From positions 1-64,000 of the forward strand of contig JACPZS010000232.1 of NCBI GenBank assembly GCA_016195385.1: a stretch of 64,000 nucleotides of DNA, written 5' to 3'. The stretch's first letter is position 1. Every line of letters begins with the position of its first letter. The translations under genes and the position numbers were made by a program. Of the stretch, positions 24,519 through 34,348 are shown in pieces. This stretch comes from Verrucomicrobiota bacterium. Lineage in GTDB: Bacteria > Verrucomicrobiota > Verrucomicrobiia > Limisphaerales > JACPZS01. Below the pieces are notes generated by a model that saw only the letters and a list, made by a program, of their open reading frames with translations, was not told the DNA's origin and ran no database searches.

Positions 24519-25499
24519 ATGCGCCACACCAGAACATTTCGCTTTCAATTTCTCATCGCAGCCGCGCTGCTGATCGTCATCCATCCTGTCGCCCACGCCC
24601 AAGCGCAAACCAGTTTCGGCCGGCTTCAACGACAGACGAACGCCGAGATGGCGATTCAGTTCGTTGCTCCCAAAGGTTCACCTTACCGTCTCGAAACCTC
24701 CGGCGACCTTCTGCGCTGGGACGCCTGGCTGACGGCTGTGAGCACGGGGACGAACACGCATGTCGATGCCGCCGCGCCATTTTTGAACAGCCGCCTTTAT
24801 CGCGCGCTGCCAGTAACCGGTACAAATTACCTGACCGGCGATCATCTCAGCACGACGAACGGGGATGTGGTGTTCCATCCGATCAATCACGCGTCGTTGG
24901 TGATGAGCTGGAATGGCCTGACCATCTACAACGATCCCGTGGGCGGTTCCGCGCCGTATCGTGGACTGCCCCGCGCGGATCTCATCCTCATCAGCCATGT
25001 GCATGGCGACCACTTCGACACCGCGACACTCAACGCCGTCAAAACCACAAACTCGATCCTCATCGCTCCACCGGCCGTGTATTCGGGCCTGTCGATTGCA
25101 CTCAAGCAGCAGACGATTTCGCTGGCGAACAACTCCAGCACCAACGCGCTCGGTGTGTTCGTGGACGCCGTGCCAGCCTACAACTCGAACCACCCCAAAG
25201 GCACGGGCAACGGCTACGTGCTCACGCTCGGCGAACGCCGCATTTACCTGAGCGGCGATACCGAAGACATCGCCGAGATGCGCGCCTTGCGGGACATTGA
25301 TGTGGCGTTCGTGTGCATGAACGTGCCGTTCACGATGACGGTCACGCGCGCCGCCAGCGCCATTCGCGACTTTCGTCCCGGCGTCATTTATCCATACCAC
25401 TACCGCAATCAGGACAACACCTACGCAAACTTCCAGACCTTCCGCCAGCAACTCGGCGCCGACCTCGGCATCGAATTGCGCCTGCGGTCGTGGTATTGA
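24519..25499 (+). CDS. exported metallo-beta-lactamase-fold hydrolase
   Basis: 326 residues. A signal peptide (FLIAAALLIVIHPVAHA) is followed by about 60 residues resembling the module found at the ends of other secreted proteins here (YRLETSGDLLRWDAWL). The MBL domain then has HASLVMSWNG, the zinc motif SHVHGDHFD, IAPPAVYS, YLSGDTED and a final YPYHYRN His. The overall organisation is like UlaG/YycJ-type single-domain MBL proteins, in a periplasmic form. The substrate is unknown. It lies just outside the cassette region and has no same-strand partner nearby. Confidence 0.85.
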   Translation: MRHTRTFRFQFLIAAALLIVIHPVAHAQAQTSFGRLQRQTNAEMAIQFVAPKGSPYRLETSGDLLRWDAWLTAVSTGTNTHVDAAAPFLNSRLYRALPVTGTNYLTGDHLSTTNGDVVFHPINHASLVMSWNGLTIYNDPVGGSAPYRGLPRADLILISHVHGDHFDTATLNAVKTTNSILIAPPAVYSGLSIALKQQTISLANNSSTNALGVFVDAVPAYNSNHPKGTGNGYVLTLGERRIYLSGDTEDIAEMRALRDIDVAFVCMNVPFTMTVTRAASAIRDFRPGVIYPYHYRNQDNTYANFQTFRQQLGADLGIELRLRSWY

Positions 25500-25583
25500 G
25501 CCGCGCCATGTGGAGGTCAACTGCCCTGTGGATCAGCTCGGCGAAAGGTGTGCAGACCTCCGGGCAACGCGCAGCTTGCGTCG

Positions 25584-28151
25584 TCAATCGCTGTAAACGA
25601 ATTCGTTCAAATTCAGGATCACGCGGCACATTTGCACGAGGGCTTCGCGACGGGCCGCGTCTTTTTTGGTTGGAGCCAAAGCGTTGCCTGTTTCGCGCAA
25701 GCGGACAGCGGTTTCTTTTTCAACCAGGTTCCGCAGAGTTTTCCGTTCAATCAAGGTTGGCGGACGACATAGTGCGAGCAAGTAGGCGCGTTCAATTTGG
25801 CGACCGACATCATCTCCAACTTCGCGTTGCAACCGCGTCGCGAGGTGCCGCGCCTGGCGGTTGACGAAGTCGCCGTTGAAGAGCGTGAGCGCTTGCGGCG
25901 CGATGCTCGTGATGCTGCGCTTCTCCGCGCTTTGTGTGCTGTCGCAGAGGTCGAGCACTTCGAGCATCGGTACGACGAGCGAGCGTTTTACGAAGGCGTA
26001 AATTGTTCGTCGCGAAGATTCGGTCTCGTCGAAAGCCGGCCAGATTTTGTCCGGGTCGCTGTGACCTTCAAGTGCATCCTTGGGAACGAACGGATACATG
26101 CTTGGCCCGCGCATCTTCGGATTCAATTGCCCGCTGACGACAAGCATCGAGTCGCGAATCGCCTCAACTTCGAGCCGGCGATACGGGAAGCGCCAGAGCA
26201 ACTGGTTCTCCGGATCGGTCTCGCCGTATTTCGGGTTCCACGCCTTGCTCATGCGGTAGGTGCTGCTGGACAGGATGAGTCGATGAAGTTTTTTGAACGA
26301 CCATTCGCCCTCGTGTGTGAACCAATCCGCGAGCCAGTCGAGCAACTCAGGATGAGTTGGCGCGTTGCCCGCCGTGCCAAAGTCGCTCGGCGTCGCGACC
26401 AAGCCTTCGCCGAAATGATACTGCCACACGCGATTCACGATGACGCGGGCCGTGAGCGGATTTTCCGGGCTGGCAATCCAGTTCGCGAGCGACAATCGGC
26501 GACGCGTCGTGTGCTCATCGGGCGGCAGAAACACGAGCGGATTTGAAGTCAAAACGACCGGCACTGCCGGCTGCATTTCGGGGCCGGGATTGGCCGCGCG
26601 TCCGCGCAGCAAAAGATGCGTCTTCGGCGGCGTGGACGAAGGCTCGCGCAAGAAATAAGCGCGGGGCAAGTCGGGCGTTTGCTTTTGCAGTTGGATGATG
26701 CGCTCATCGCACTCCGCGATTTTTTGCTTCACTGTTTCCGGCATCGTCGCCGCGATTTCGTCTTCCAACTGTTTGGAATTTTTCCCGATCAAATCCTTTT
26801 GCTCATCGGTCTGCTGCTTCGCCTCGGTCTGAAAAGCGGCGATGACTTTCGACGGAAGCGAAGTTTGGCCATTCTTCAGGAACTCAACCCGGTTGGTGGC
26901 GCGCACGCGGGCGATTTCGTCGCGCAACGCGGCGATGTTTTTATCACGTTCATCAAGGGCCGCGAGTTCTTCACGCGTCCCAGCGGGCAGATCGAGATCA
27001 TCGCGGCCGGGTTTGGGCCGTTGCAGTCCGTCGAAAATCGCCGCCATGCTGTAATAATCTTTCGCGGTCAACGGATCGAATTTGTGATCGTGACAGCGCG
27101 CGCAACCCAGCGTGAGGCCGAGAAACACCTGCGACGTGGTGCGAATGAGATCGTCGATTTGGTCGGCGCGATCCTGGAGCGGATCGGCCGGCTCATCGTC
27201 CCACGGGCCGAGACGATGATAGCCGGTGGCGATGAGCATCTCGGCGTTTGCGTCCGGCAACTCGTCCCCGGCGAGTTGCTCGCGGATGAAACGGTTGTAG
27301 GGTTTGTCGCGGTTGAATGAGTCGATGACGTAATCGCGATAGCGCCAGACTTGCGGCTTGGTCGCGTCGCGTTCGTAGCCGTTGCTTTCGGCGTAGCGAA
27401 CCAAGTCGAGCCAATGCCGCGCCCAGCGTTCGCCATAGGCGGGACGCGCCAGCAGGTCGTCAATCAATTGATCGAAGTCGCGAGCCTTCGGCTGTTTCAA
27501 AAACTTTTCCTGTTCAGCCAAAGTTGGCGGCAAGCCGATCACGTCGAGATAAACCCGGCGCAACCAGGCGCGCGGCGACGCAGCAGGTGACGGCTCCCAG
27601 CCGCGTTCTTCAAGCTTTGCCAGAACAAAATGGTCAATCGGATTGCGCGGCCAGTTCTTGTTTTTCACCTCCGGCACTTTCGGACGAACCGGCGGGATGA
27701 ACGCCCAGTGTTTTTCGTTGCTCGTGTCCGGCCAAGGCGCGCCTTGCTGCACCCATGATTTCAACAAAGCGATCTGTGCGTCGGTCAACGGCTTGCCTTT
27801 GGGCGGCATGTGCTCGTCGGGATTGGAAGTCGTGATGCGCTCGATCAAAGTTCCCACGGCGCTCCTGGCCGTCGGAAAAACTGGCTGACCCGATTCGCCG
27901 CCACGCACGGCCTCATCACGGCGATCCAGACGCAGACCGCCCTTGTGCTTCTCGGCGTTGTGGCAAGTGACGCAGCGGCGCGCGAGGATGGGTTTAATTT
28001 CGCGGCCAAAATCGATTTTCCGTGTGGGAGGATTTTCCTTCGTTCGCGCCGTGGCGTTCCCAGCGATGACGGGCAGCACAAACCAAAGCAGCGACAGCAG
28101 CATTGCGCCGAAGCATCCGTATGCAGATCGCGCTGGCGGCGTAGGTTTCAT
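25584..28151 (-). CDS. PSD1-type planctomycete/verrucomicrobial cytochrome protein (PSCyt1, DUF1549, DUF1553)
   Basis: About 855 residues. A signal peptide (LLSLLWFVLPVIAGNATA) is followed by a haem site CVTCHNAEKHKGGLRLD (PSCyt1), then DUF1549 (NPIDHFVLAKLEERGWEPSP, YGERWARHWLDLVRYAESNG, HKFDPLTAKDYYS) and C-terminal DUF1553 (SLANWIASPENPLTARVIVN, RRLEVEAIRDSMLVVSG, ALTLFNGDFVNRQA). Such proteins are typical of PVC bacteria and are usually encoded next to a DUF1501 protein. Here the DUF1501 gene is about 9 kb away (37218). Role unknown, probably envelope redox chemistry in polymer degradation. ATG 28151 is preferred over 28193 because it begins the signal peptide. Confidence 0.9.
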   Translation of the reverse strand: MKPTPPARSAYGCFGAMLLSLLWFVLPVIAGNATARTKENPPTRKIDFGREIKPILARRCVTCHNAEKHKGGLRLDRRDEAVRGGESGQPVFPTARSAVGTLIERITTSNPDEHMPPKGKPLTDAQIALLKSWVQQGAPWPDTSNEKHWAFIPPVRPKVPEVKNKNWPRNPIDHFVLAKLEERGWEPSPAASPRAWLRRVYLDVIGLPPTLAEQEKFLKQPKARDFDQLIDDLLARPAYGERWARHWLDLVRYAESNGYERDATKPQVWRYRDYVIDSFNRDKPYNRFIREQLAGDELPDANAEMLIATGYHRLGPWDDEPADPLQDRADQIDDLIRTTSQVFLGLTLGCARCHDHKFDPLTAKDYYSMAAIFDGLQRPKPGRDDLDLPAGTREELAALDERDKNIAALRDEIARVRATNRVEFLKNGQTSLPSKVIAAFQTEAKQQTDEQKDLIGKNSKQLEDEIAATMPETVKQKIAECDERIIQLQKQTPDLPRAYFLREPSSTPPKTHLLLRGRAANPGPEMQPAVPVVLTSNPLVFLPPDEHTTRRRLSLANWIASPENPLTARVIVNRVWQYHFGEGLVATPSDFGTAGNAPTHPELLDWLADWFTHEGEWSFKKLHRLILSSSTYRMSKAWNPKYGETDPENQLLWRFPYRRLEVEAIRDSMLVVSGQLNPKMRGPSMYPFVPKDALEGHSDPDKIWPAFDETESSRRTIYAFVKRSLVVPMLEVLDLCDSTQSAEKRSITSIAPQALTLFNGDFVNRQARHLATRLQREVGDDVGRQIERAYLLALCRPPTLIERKTLRNLVEKETAVRLRETGNALAPTKKDAARREALVQMCRVILNLNEFVYSD

Positions 28152-28307
28152 GACAAGTTGATCCGAAATCTGAGCCGGATTACAAATCGTCATCCTTGGT
28201 TTGTCCAGCGGACTGTTGACGACGGCGCTTCAAGCTTGGCAAGCCGACGCGCGCTGCTACATTGCAAACATGACTGAAAAATCCATTTTTCCATTCCCGG
28301 AATGTTT

Positions 28308-28673
28308 ATGAAAACTCTCACTACTTTGAGCTTCGTCGCGGTGCTGATCCTTTCTGGTTGCGGGAAAAAAGACGCGGCCTCAAACGCGAGCGCGACCAAT
28401 GCTGCCGCGCCGTCCAGCGGCAACCCGCTCACCGCGCCGGTGGATTATCTTGGCGCTGTGTCGAAGGCGCAGAAGACGGCGGTGAAAGTCCTCGACGTGT
28501 CGTCGATCAACAAGGCCATTCAGGAGTTCAACGCCGGCGAAGGGCGCTACCCAAATGATTTGAACGAACTGGTCAAGGAGCACTATCTCGGCTCGGTTCC
28601 GACGGCACCGGCGGGGACGAAATTTGAATACAACCCGGCAACGGGTCAAATGCGAGTCGTGCGCTTGCAGTGA
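28308..28673 (+). CDS. small lipoprotein
   Basis: 121 residues. A lipoprotein signal peptide with lipobox ends LILSGCGKK, so the mature protein should be attached at Cys in the envelope. The body has AISKAQKTAVKVLD-like and INKAIQEFNAGEGRYPNDLN followed by ELVKEHYLGSVPTAPAGTKF, which resembles the processed domain of type II pseudopilins (the YP-x-D/T-L-x-x-L pattern) without the pilin helix. It may work together with pseudopilins such as the one encoded 250 bases downstream. The divergent gene upstream leaves 156 bases for promoters. Confidence 0.75.
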   Translation: MKTLTTLSFVAVLILSGCGKKDAASNASATNAAAPSSGNPLTAPVDYLGAVSKAQKTAVKVLDVSSINKAIQEFNAGEGRYPNDLNELVKEHYLGSVPTAPAGTKFEYNPATGQMRVVRLQ

Positions 28674-28922
28674 ACAAGTCCTGCCAAGCGCGCCACTTTC
28701 GAGGACAACCGAATGGAGCATTCATCGCACAAAAGCGCATCGACGTGTTTTCGACTTGCCCGCCTGGCCGCGAATCAGCCTCCCGTGCGTACAGGCAATT
28801 ATCATGTCAGCGAGATTGTTCGTGCGATTTGCCGACAGCCCCAACTCCTCGCTTGCTTTCAAGTTGGATTTCGCGGAGAAAAAAGCTGCGGCCTAAATTT
28901 TTTTGAACCGAGCACTCAGAAT

Positions 28923-29828
28923 ATGAAAACAATACAATCCGGAACCCGAAAGTGCCCCGCGCAATCTCGCGCAGCGTTTGCCGGTTTTACTTTAATCGAA
29001 CTGCTCGTTGTGATCGCGATTATCGCGATCCTGGCTTCGATGTTGTTGCCGGCGCTGGCCAAGGCGAAGACCAAGGCGCACGGAATCAAATGCCTCAACA
29101 ACAACAAGCACTTGATGCTGGCGTGGCGAATGTATGTGGACGACAACAACGACACGTTGCCGTTTGCGTATGTCGAGGACAACCCGGCCAACAAGAACTA
29201 CTCAGCCGCCTGGGTTCACGGCATTGAGGATTACAGCGCGGGCAACACCGCAAATTGGGATGTGGAGACGACGTTGAAGAAGGGCGCCATCTGGTCCTAC
29301 ACGGGTCCCACGCCGGAGATTTATCGCTGTCCGGCGGACATCGTGACGGTCAAGCCGACCAGCGGCCCGTTCAAAGGCCAGGTGGTTCAGCGCGCGCGCA
29401 GCAATTCAATGAATGCCTGGCTGGGCATGAACGAAGGCACGTGGACCTGGTTCGGCGGACCGGAGTTCCGAAAATATCTCAAGAGTTCTGACTTGGTGGA
29501 TCCCGGCCCTTCGATGACGTGGGTGCTGCTGGACGAACATCCGGACAGCATGAACGACGGTTTTTTCGTGACCGTCATGACGGGCTATCCGAATCCAGCA
29601 CAAACAACGCTGCCGGATGTCCCCGCGAGCTACCACAACGGCGCGGGCGGATTGGCGTTTGCTGACGGCCACGCCGAAATCAAACGCTGGCAGGATGCGC
29701 GCACCAAACCGCCCGTGCGAAAACAGTCCGGCTGGTTCAGTTCTGCTGCGCCGTATTCCAATCAGGCAAACAACAAGGACATTCTCTGGCTCTGGGAACG
29801 CACGACAAGACGCTATAACGGCAAGTAA
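28923..29828 (+). CDS. prepilin-type N-terminal cleavage/methylation protein (pseudopilin-like)
   Basis: 301 residues. The prepilin leader is long (about 20 residues, [13 protein letters not shown]) before [20 protein letters not shown]. It continues with the PVC pattern [20 protein letters not shown] and [13 protein letters not shown], and has the C-terminal [20 protein letters not shown] that defines this family (H-x-DGH). It is the third such protein in the window. The 249 bases before it contain nothing recognised. As with the others, export by a type II secretion-like machine is expected and the function of the globular part is unknown. Confidence 0.88.
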   Translation: MKTIQSGTRKCPAQSRAAFAGFTLIELLVVIAIIAILASMLLPALAKAKTKAHGIKCLNNNKHLMLAWRMYVDDNNDTLPFAYVEDNPANKNYSAAWVHGIEDYSAGNTANWDVETTLKKGAIWSYTGPTPEIYRCPADIVTVKPTSGPFKGQVVQRARSNSMNAWLGMNEGTWTWFGGPEFRKYLKSSDLVDPGPSMTWVLLDEHPDSMNDGFFVTVMTGYPNPAQTTLPDVPASYHNGAGGLAFADGHAEIKRWQDARTKPPVRKQSGWFSSAAPYSNQANNKDILWLWERTTRRYNGK

Positions 29829-29938
29829 AGGGTGTGTCATTTGCGCAATCCGACGTGGATTGAGCCGGGCAAATGAGCGTCCAGTTTTGAAGCTGGTTCC
29901 GCGAACCTAGTTTTGCGTGCGCTCTTCGTCACGCGGCC

Positions 29939-30673
29939 ATGAAGGACAAGACCAGAAACTTACTGCTCATTGGAGTCGTGCTTGGTCTGGTGGCGCTGGC
30001 GCTGGTTTTCTTTCCCCGCAACACTTCCCGGCGGAACGCCCTCGCCAGCCGCGCGCTCGCGACTCAGGTGCTTGCCGAATATCTCGCCGGCAAATTTCCC
30101 GGCCAGCGCGCACTCATCGTCGCCAATCCGTTCACGGTGCAAAGAGGCCGGCGCGCGGAAGTTTATCAGTTTGAGCAGGCTGGTATCGATGGGCTTCGCC
30201 GCGGCTTTGGCAAAGATGTTCAGCTCGTCGGCGTTGCGTTTCCGGAACTACGCCGCGAAGTGCTGGAAAATCCCGCTTCCATTCAACTTCCGGTTCCGAC
30301 GACCACGCCGCTGAGTTATCTCGTCGCTGAAAATTCCTTCGACATTTTGATGAAGCAAAATCCGTCCACGGAAATCATCGTCAGCTTGATAGGTCTGCCG
30401 AACGGTGTGACGGAAACCGAACTTTGGAAGAATCCCAAGATGCCGAAGCTTGGCTTGCTCCTGCCGGACTGGCGTGTCCTGGGTGATCCGCAACTCGTGA
30501 CGCAGGCGATTCGCTCCGGCAAGATCGCTGCGGCGGTTCTGAACAAACCCGGTGCTCCCGCCGAAAACGCTCCTCCTGGCAACGACAGCCGTGCTGCGTT
30601 TGCCGAACGGTTCCTGCTCGTCACCGCCGATTCCTTGGACGATCTGCTGCGCCAGTATCCGAAACTATTTTGA
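29939..30673 (+). CDS. hypothetical membrane-anchored periplasmic protein
   Basis: 244 residues, unrecognised. One N-terminal membrane helix (LLLIGVVLGLVALALVFFP) is followed by a periplasmic alpha/beta domain with LAEYLAGKFPGQRALIVANP, DGLRRGFGKDVQLVGVAFP and a repeat of short strands (STEIIVSLIGLP, GLLLPDWRVLGD). The strand-helix pattern recalls a Rossmann-like or periplasmic-binding-like fold, but no catalytic motif is clear. It lies between the pseudopilin and the ECF sigma factor, 111 and 167 bases from them, so operon membership is doubtful. Confidence 0.65.
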   Translation: MKDKTRNLLLIGVVLGLVALALVFFPRNTSRRNALASRALATQVLAEYLAGKFPGQRALIVANPFTVQRGRRAEVYQFEQAGIDGLRRGFGKDVQLVGVAFPELRREVLENPASIQLPVPTTTPLSYLVAENSFDILMKQNPSTEIIVSLIGLPNGVTETELWKNPKMPKLGLLLPDWRVLGDPQLVTQAIRSGKIAAAVLNKPGAPAENAPPGNDSRAAFAERFLLVTADSLDDLLRQYPKLF

Positions 30674-30839
30674 TCTGATACCTGAACCGGCGCGCTGTAT
30701 CTGGCTATCTGCCATCATCCAATTGCAGAACTCCACGCTCACAACTTGAAGTTTGCGCTGGTGGTGAAATTCGAAACCGCCGGTGCGACAACTCTCACCG
30801 GGCTTGAGTCTGTCGGCCAGCGGTTGAATAATTCCGCGC

Positions 30840-31400
30840 ATGAGCGATGTCACTCAGATCCTCGACGCGATCCAGCGCGGCGATCCCAAGGCCGCCGAAG
30901 AATTGCTCCCGCTCGTTTACGAAGAGCTCCGCAAGCTGGCCCGCCATCGCATGGCCAGCGAAGCGCCCGGTCAAACCCTCCAACCTACCGCTCTCGTCCA
31001 CGAAGCCTGGCTGCGATTGGTGAACCAGCCTCAATCGCAGACTTGGGATCATCGTGGCCATTTCTTCGCTGCTGCCGCCGAAGCCATGCGCCGCATCCTC
31101 ATCGAGAACGCGCGCCGCAAGACCCGTCAAAAACGTGGCGGCCACCGTGAGCGCGTCAACCTCGAAGACGTCCTCCTTGCCACCGACTCCGATCCTGCCA
31201 CGTTGTTGAGCATCGACGACGCTCTCGAACAGCTCGGGCGGGAGTTCCCGGAGAAGGCCGCACTGGTCAAGTTGCGTTTCTTCGCCGGCCTGTCGCTGCC
31301 CGAAGCGGCACGCGCGCTTCAAATTTCCGAGACGAGCGCCAAGCGGCACTGGGCCTTTGCCCGCGCGTGGCTTTACCAGGCACTCGAAGGCCGCGACTGA
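30840..31400 (+). CDS. ECF-type RNA polymerase sigma factor (TIGR02999-like)
   Basis: 186 residues. Region 2 is seen in LLPLVYEELRKLARHRMASE with LVHEAWLRLVNQPQSQTWDH and FFAAAAEAMRRILIENARR; region 4 in VKLRFFAGLSLPEAARALQI with SETSAKRHWAFARAWLYQAL. This is the ECF subgroup common in Planctomycetes, Acidobacteria and Verrucomicrobia, usually encoded immediately before a Ser/Thr kinase and lacking an anti-sigma factor. That is the case here: the kinase gene starts 78 bases downstream. Control is therefore likely through phosphorylation or binding by the kinase. Confidence 0.92.
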   Translation: MSDVTQILDAIQRGDPKAAEELLPLVYEELRKLARHRMASEAPGQTLQPTALVHEAWLRLVNQPQSQTWDHRGHFFAAAAEAMRRILIENARRKTRQKRGGHRERVNLEDVLLATDSDPATLLSIDDALEQLGREFPEKAALVKLRFFAGLSLPEAARALQISETSAKRHWAFARAWLYQALEGRD

Positions 31401-31478
31401 CGTCGCGAAAATAGTTTGGCCCGGTTTGCCGTCGGTTGGCGCATTAGTTCAGTGAAGACTTGAAACGCAAAACTGAAT

Positions 31479-34031
31479 ATGAGCGAAGATCGTAAGAAGC
31501 TTGAGGCCATCTTTAACGCGGCCTTGGAATTGACCGGAACGGAACGCGAGATCTATTTGGCGCGGGCGTGTGCCGATGACGCGCCTTTGCGCCAACAGGT
31601 CGAGAAACTCCTGCAAGCGCTGGATCGCGCCGATGGTTTCCTCACACGCGGCAGCCAGGAACTCGCGCCCGTCAGCGACGCGGACAAAGCAACGCGCCTC
31701 GCGGATCGACCCATCGACGAGTCCGACCGTCCGACCGTCCTCGCGCCCACGCCCATTTCCGAAGGCCCCGGCACGCGCATCGGCCGCTACAAGCTTCTCC
31801 AACAAATCGGCGAGGGCGGCATGGGCGTTGTCTATATGGCCGAGCAAGAGGAACCCGTTCGCCGCCGTGTCGCCCTCAAAGTCATCAAGCTGGGCATGGA
31901 CACCAAGCAGGTCGTCGCGCGCTTCGAGGCCGAGCGCCAGGCGCTGGCCCTTATGGATCATCCGAACATCGCGAGCGTGCTCGACGGCGGCGCGACCGAC
32001 ACCGGCCGGCCGTACTTCGTCATGGAACTCGTCCAGGGCGTGCCCATCACCGAATTTTGCGACAAGGCCAAACTCTCCGCGAAAGAGCGCCTCAAGCTCT
32101 TCATGCAAGTCTGCCAGGCGATCCAGAGCGCGCACCAAAAGGGCATCATCCATCGCGACATCAAACCCTCGAACGTCCTCGTCACACTGCACGACGGCGT
32201 GCCAGTGCCGAAGGTGATCGACTTCGGCATCGCCAAAGCCACCAACCAGAAGCTCACCGAGAAAACGCTCTTTACGAATTTCGCGAGTATGATCGGCACG
32301 CCGGCTTACATGAGTCCCGAGCAGGCGGAGATGAGCGGACTGGACATCGACACGCGCACCGACATTTACGCCTTGGGCGTGTTGCTCTATGCGCTGCTGA
32401 CCGGCACGACGCCGTTCCCCGAGAAACGCCTGCGCAGCCTCGGCTACGGCGAGATGCAAAGGGTGATCCTCGAAGAAGAACCCGAGCGCCCGAGCACGCG
32501 CTTGAGCACGATGGCGAATGAACAAAAGACGATCGTTGCGAAGAACTGCGGCGAAGAACTCGCGGCGTTGAGCAACCTGCTCAAAGGCGACCTCGATTGG
32601 ATTGTGATGAAGTGTTTGGAAAAGGATCGCCAGCGCCGTTACGAAACCGCCAACGGACTCGCCAGTGACATTCAACGTTTTCTCGGCAATGAGCCTGTCC
32701 TCGCGCGCCCGCCGAGCGCGGCATATCGGGTTGAGAAATTTGCACGTCGGCATCGTACCGCTTCGGTTGCAGCCGCTCTCATCACGCTGGCCCTGCTAAT
32801 CGGAGTCACCGTCGCTACGTGGGCGCTGATTCACGAGCGCGCCGCAAGAGAACGGGAACAAGCCACTTTTGACCGGGCGAACCAGCAGTTGAGCGCGGCA
32901 AAAGATTTCGTAAAGCAGGTATTCGACAAAGTGGCTCCGGAGATTGCCAAGCTGGCAGGTGCTGCCAACGCACAGGAAAGTTTAACGCAATCTGGTCTCA
33001 GCTTTGTGCAACGCCTCCAGGCATTGGCGGGCGATGACCCCGCGTTGCGCGCATCGCTGGCGCGGTTGCTGATTCAAGCTGCCGAGGCTCAAGATTCTGG
33101 ACTCGCCAACACCGTCGGAGATTATGCCAAGGGATTGCAGCGGGCCAACGAGGCGATCTCGCTTCTCCGGGGCGGCTCGCTTTCCCTCGCTCCATCGGAA
33201 CACGCACGCTTGCTGTACCTTGCCGACCAAGCCGCGATTCAATGCCTCTATGGGTTGGGCAAGTGGGACGAGGGCGTGTCGCGGTCGCAATCGCTGGAGG
33301 CGAAGCTGGATGAACTGGAGCAGGGGCCGGGCGCCAACCTGTGGGCGCGCGAGCGGAGGATAAATCTGCGTCTCAGTACGGCTGCGGCGTTGGATAGCGC
33401 AGGCCGGCACAAGGAAGCCATCGAACAATATCTACAGCCGTTTCTCGCCAGCGAGCGGGCACGTAGCATCGGTGAGGATTCGACGGAATTCCAACTGAGA
33501 TGTTTGATCTGTGCGAACGACAACCTAACGAGCGCTCATGCGTTCCTGAAAGAGTTCGACGCGATGCTTCCCTGCGCCAACGAAGCGGTTCGTATTGCGG
33601 AGTTGCTGGTGAAACGCTTTCCTCGGGATGCTCGCTACGCAGCGGGCCAACCTTATTCATGGTCGATGCAGGGATACGCCATGTTGCGGACGGGCAGCTC
33701 CAATGACGGGGTGGCTGTGCTTGCAAAAGCTCGGCGTGAAATTGAAAGACTGATCAGTATCGACTCCGTAAACGACCTGTTCCGTTACATACGGGCGATC
33801 ATCGCGGCCAATCAGTCGCTCGCTTTTGCCGGATGGAGTGAGGAAAATGTGTCTTTGGGCGAAAGGGAGAAGCGGCTCTCGCAGGCTCAAACTTATTTTG
33901 CCGAAGCTGAAGAGTTCAATCGTGCGGCCAAAGCGAAGGAGCCGGAACGCTTCATCAAGGCGGCAAGCGTCCAGATGACTATTGCCCGCGCAAAACTCGC
34001 AGCAGACAAAAACGCTCAAGCCAAACCGTGA
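31479..34031 (+). CDS. transmembrane Hanks-type Ser/Thr protein kinase
   Basis: 850 residues. An N-terminal helical region (about 1-95) is followed by the kinase domain from residue 102: glycine loop IGEGGMGVVY, Lys 134 in VALKVIKLG, catalytic HRDIKPSN near 225, DFGIAK near 248 and TPAYMSPEQAE in place of the APE loop. The domain is followed by a membrane helix near 428-447 (AAALITLALLIGVTVATWAL) and about 380 residues of helical, TPR-like sequence outside the membrane. All key residues of an active kinase are present. Paired with the ECF sigma factor at 30840, it probably transmits an envelope or extracellular signal to transcription. Confidence 0.92.
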   Translation: MSEDRKKLEAIFNAALELTGTEREIYLARACADDAPLRQQVEKLLQALDRADGFLTRGSQELAPVSDADKATRLADRPIDESDRPTVLAPTPISEGPGTRIGRYKLLQQIGEGGMGVVYMAEQEEPVRRRVALKVIKLGMDTKQVVARFEAERQALALMDHPNIASVLDGGATDTGRPYFVMELVQGVPITEFCDKAKLSAKERLKLFMQVCQAIQSAHQKGIIHRDIKPSNVLVTLHDGVPVPKVIDFGIAKATNQKLTEKTLFTNFASMIGTPAYMSPEQAEMSGLDIDTRTDIYALGVLLYALLTGTTPFPEKRLRSLGYGEMQRVILEEEPERPSTRLSTMANEQKTIVAKNCGEELAALSNLLKGDLDWIVMKCLEKDRQRRYETANGLASDIQRFLGNEPVLARPPSAAYRVEKFARRHRTASVAAALITLALLIGVTVATWALIHERAAREREQATFDRANQQLSAAKDFVKQVFDKVAPEIAKLAGAANAQESLTQSGLSFVQRLQALAGDDPALRASLARLLIQAAEAQDSGLANTVGDYAKGLQRANEAISLLRGGSLSLAPSEHARLLYLADQAAIQCLYGLGKWDEGVSRSQSLEAKLDELEQGPGANLWARERRINLRLSTAAALDSAGRHKEAIEQYLQPFLASERARSIGEDSTEFQLRCLICANDNLTSAHAFLKEFDAMLPCANEAVRIAELLVKRFPRDARYAAGQPYSWSMQGYAMLRTGSSNDGVAVLAKARREIERLISIDSVNDLFRYIRAIIAANQSLAFAGWSEENVSLGEREKRLSQAQTYFAEAEEFNRAAKAKEPERFIKAASVQMTIARAKLAADKNAQAKP

Positions 34032-34348
34032 AGAGAGCACGAACCATTAAAAACGCCCAGCAGTCTCCCAGGCTTCGGACTGCGCCTCTGCTCGGTTGCT
34101 TGCGCCAGCACTCGTCCGCATCTCAAAAGATTCTCCCGATGCTTCCATCCGAGCATTCGCCGCCACCCGCCAATCTGCTAAAACCGGGCTAATTAGGCGC
34201 TTGTTCCCCCAGAGCAAAAACCATCCGTGTCCATGAAAACCCGGCGCGCACCTTCCCTGTCTTTTTCCCGCCTTTGTCAGCAGAACGAGGACTTCCGCTG
34301 AACGGTGCGGTGAGGCAAGGCGGTGCCGCCACAAATCAAACTCAAACT
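34032..34348. other. intergenic region, no recognised content
   Basis: 317 bases between the kinase and the subtilisin gene. I see no gene, hairpin cluster or repeat. It must contain the promoter for the protease; the frame upstream of 34349 stays open but codes for an atypical sequence before the signal peptide. Confidence 0.5.
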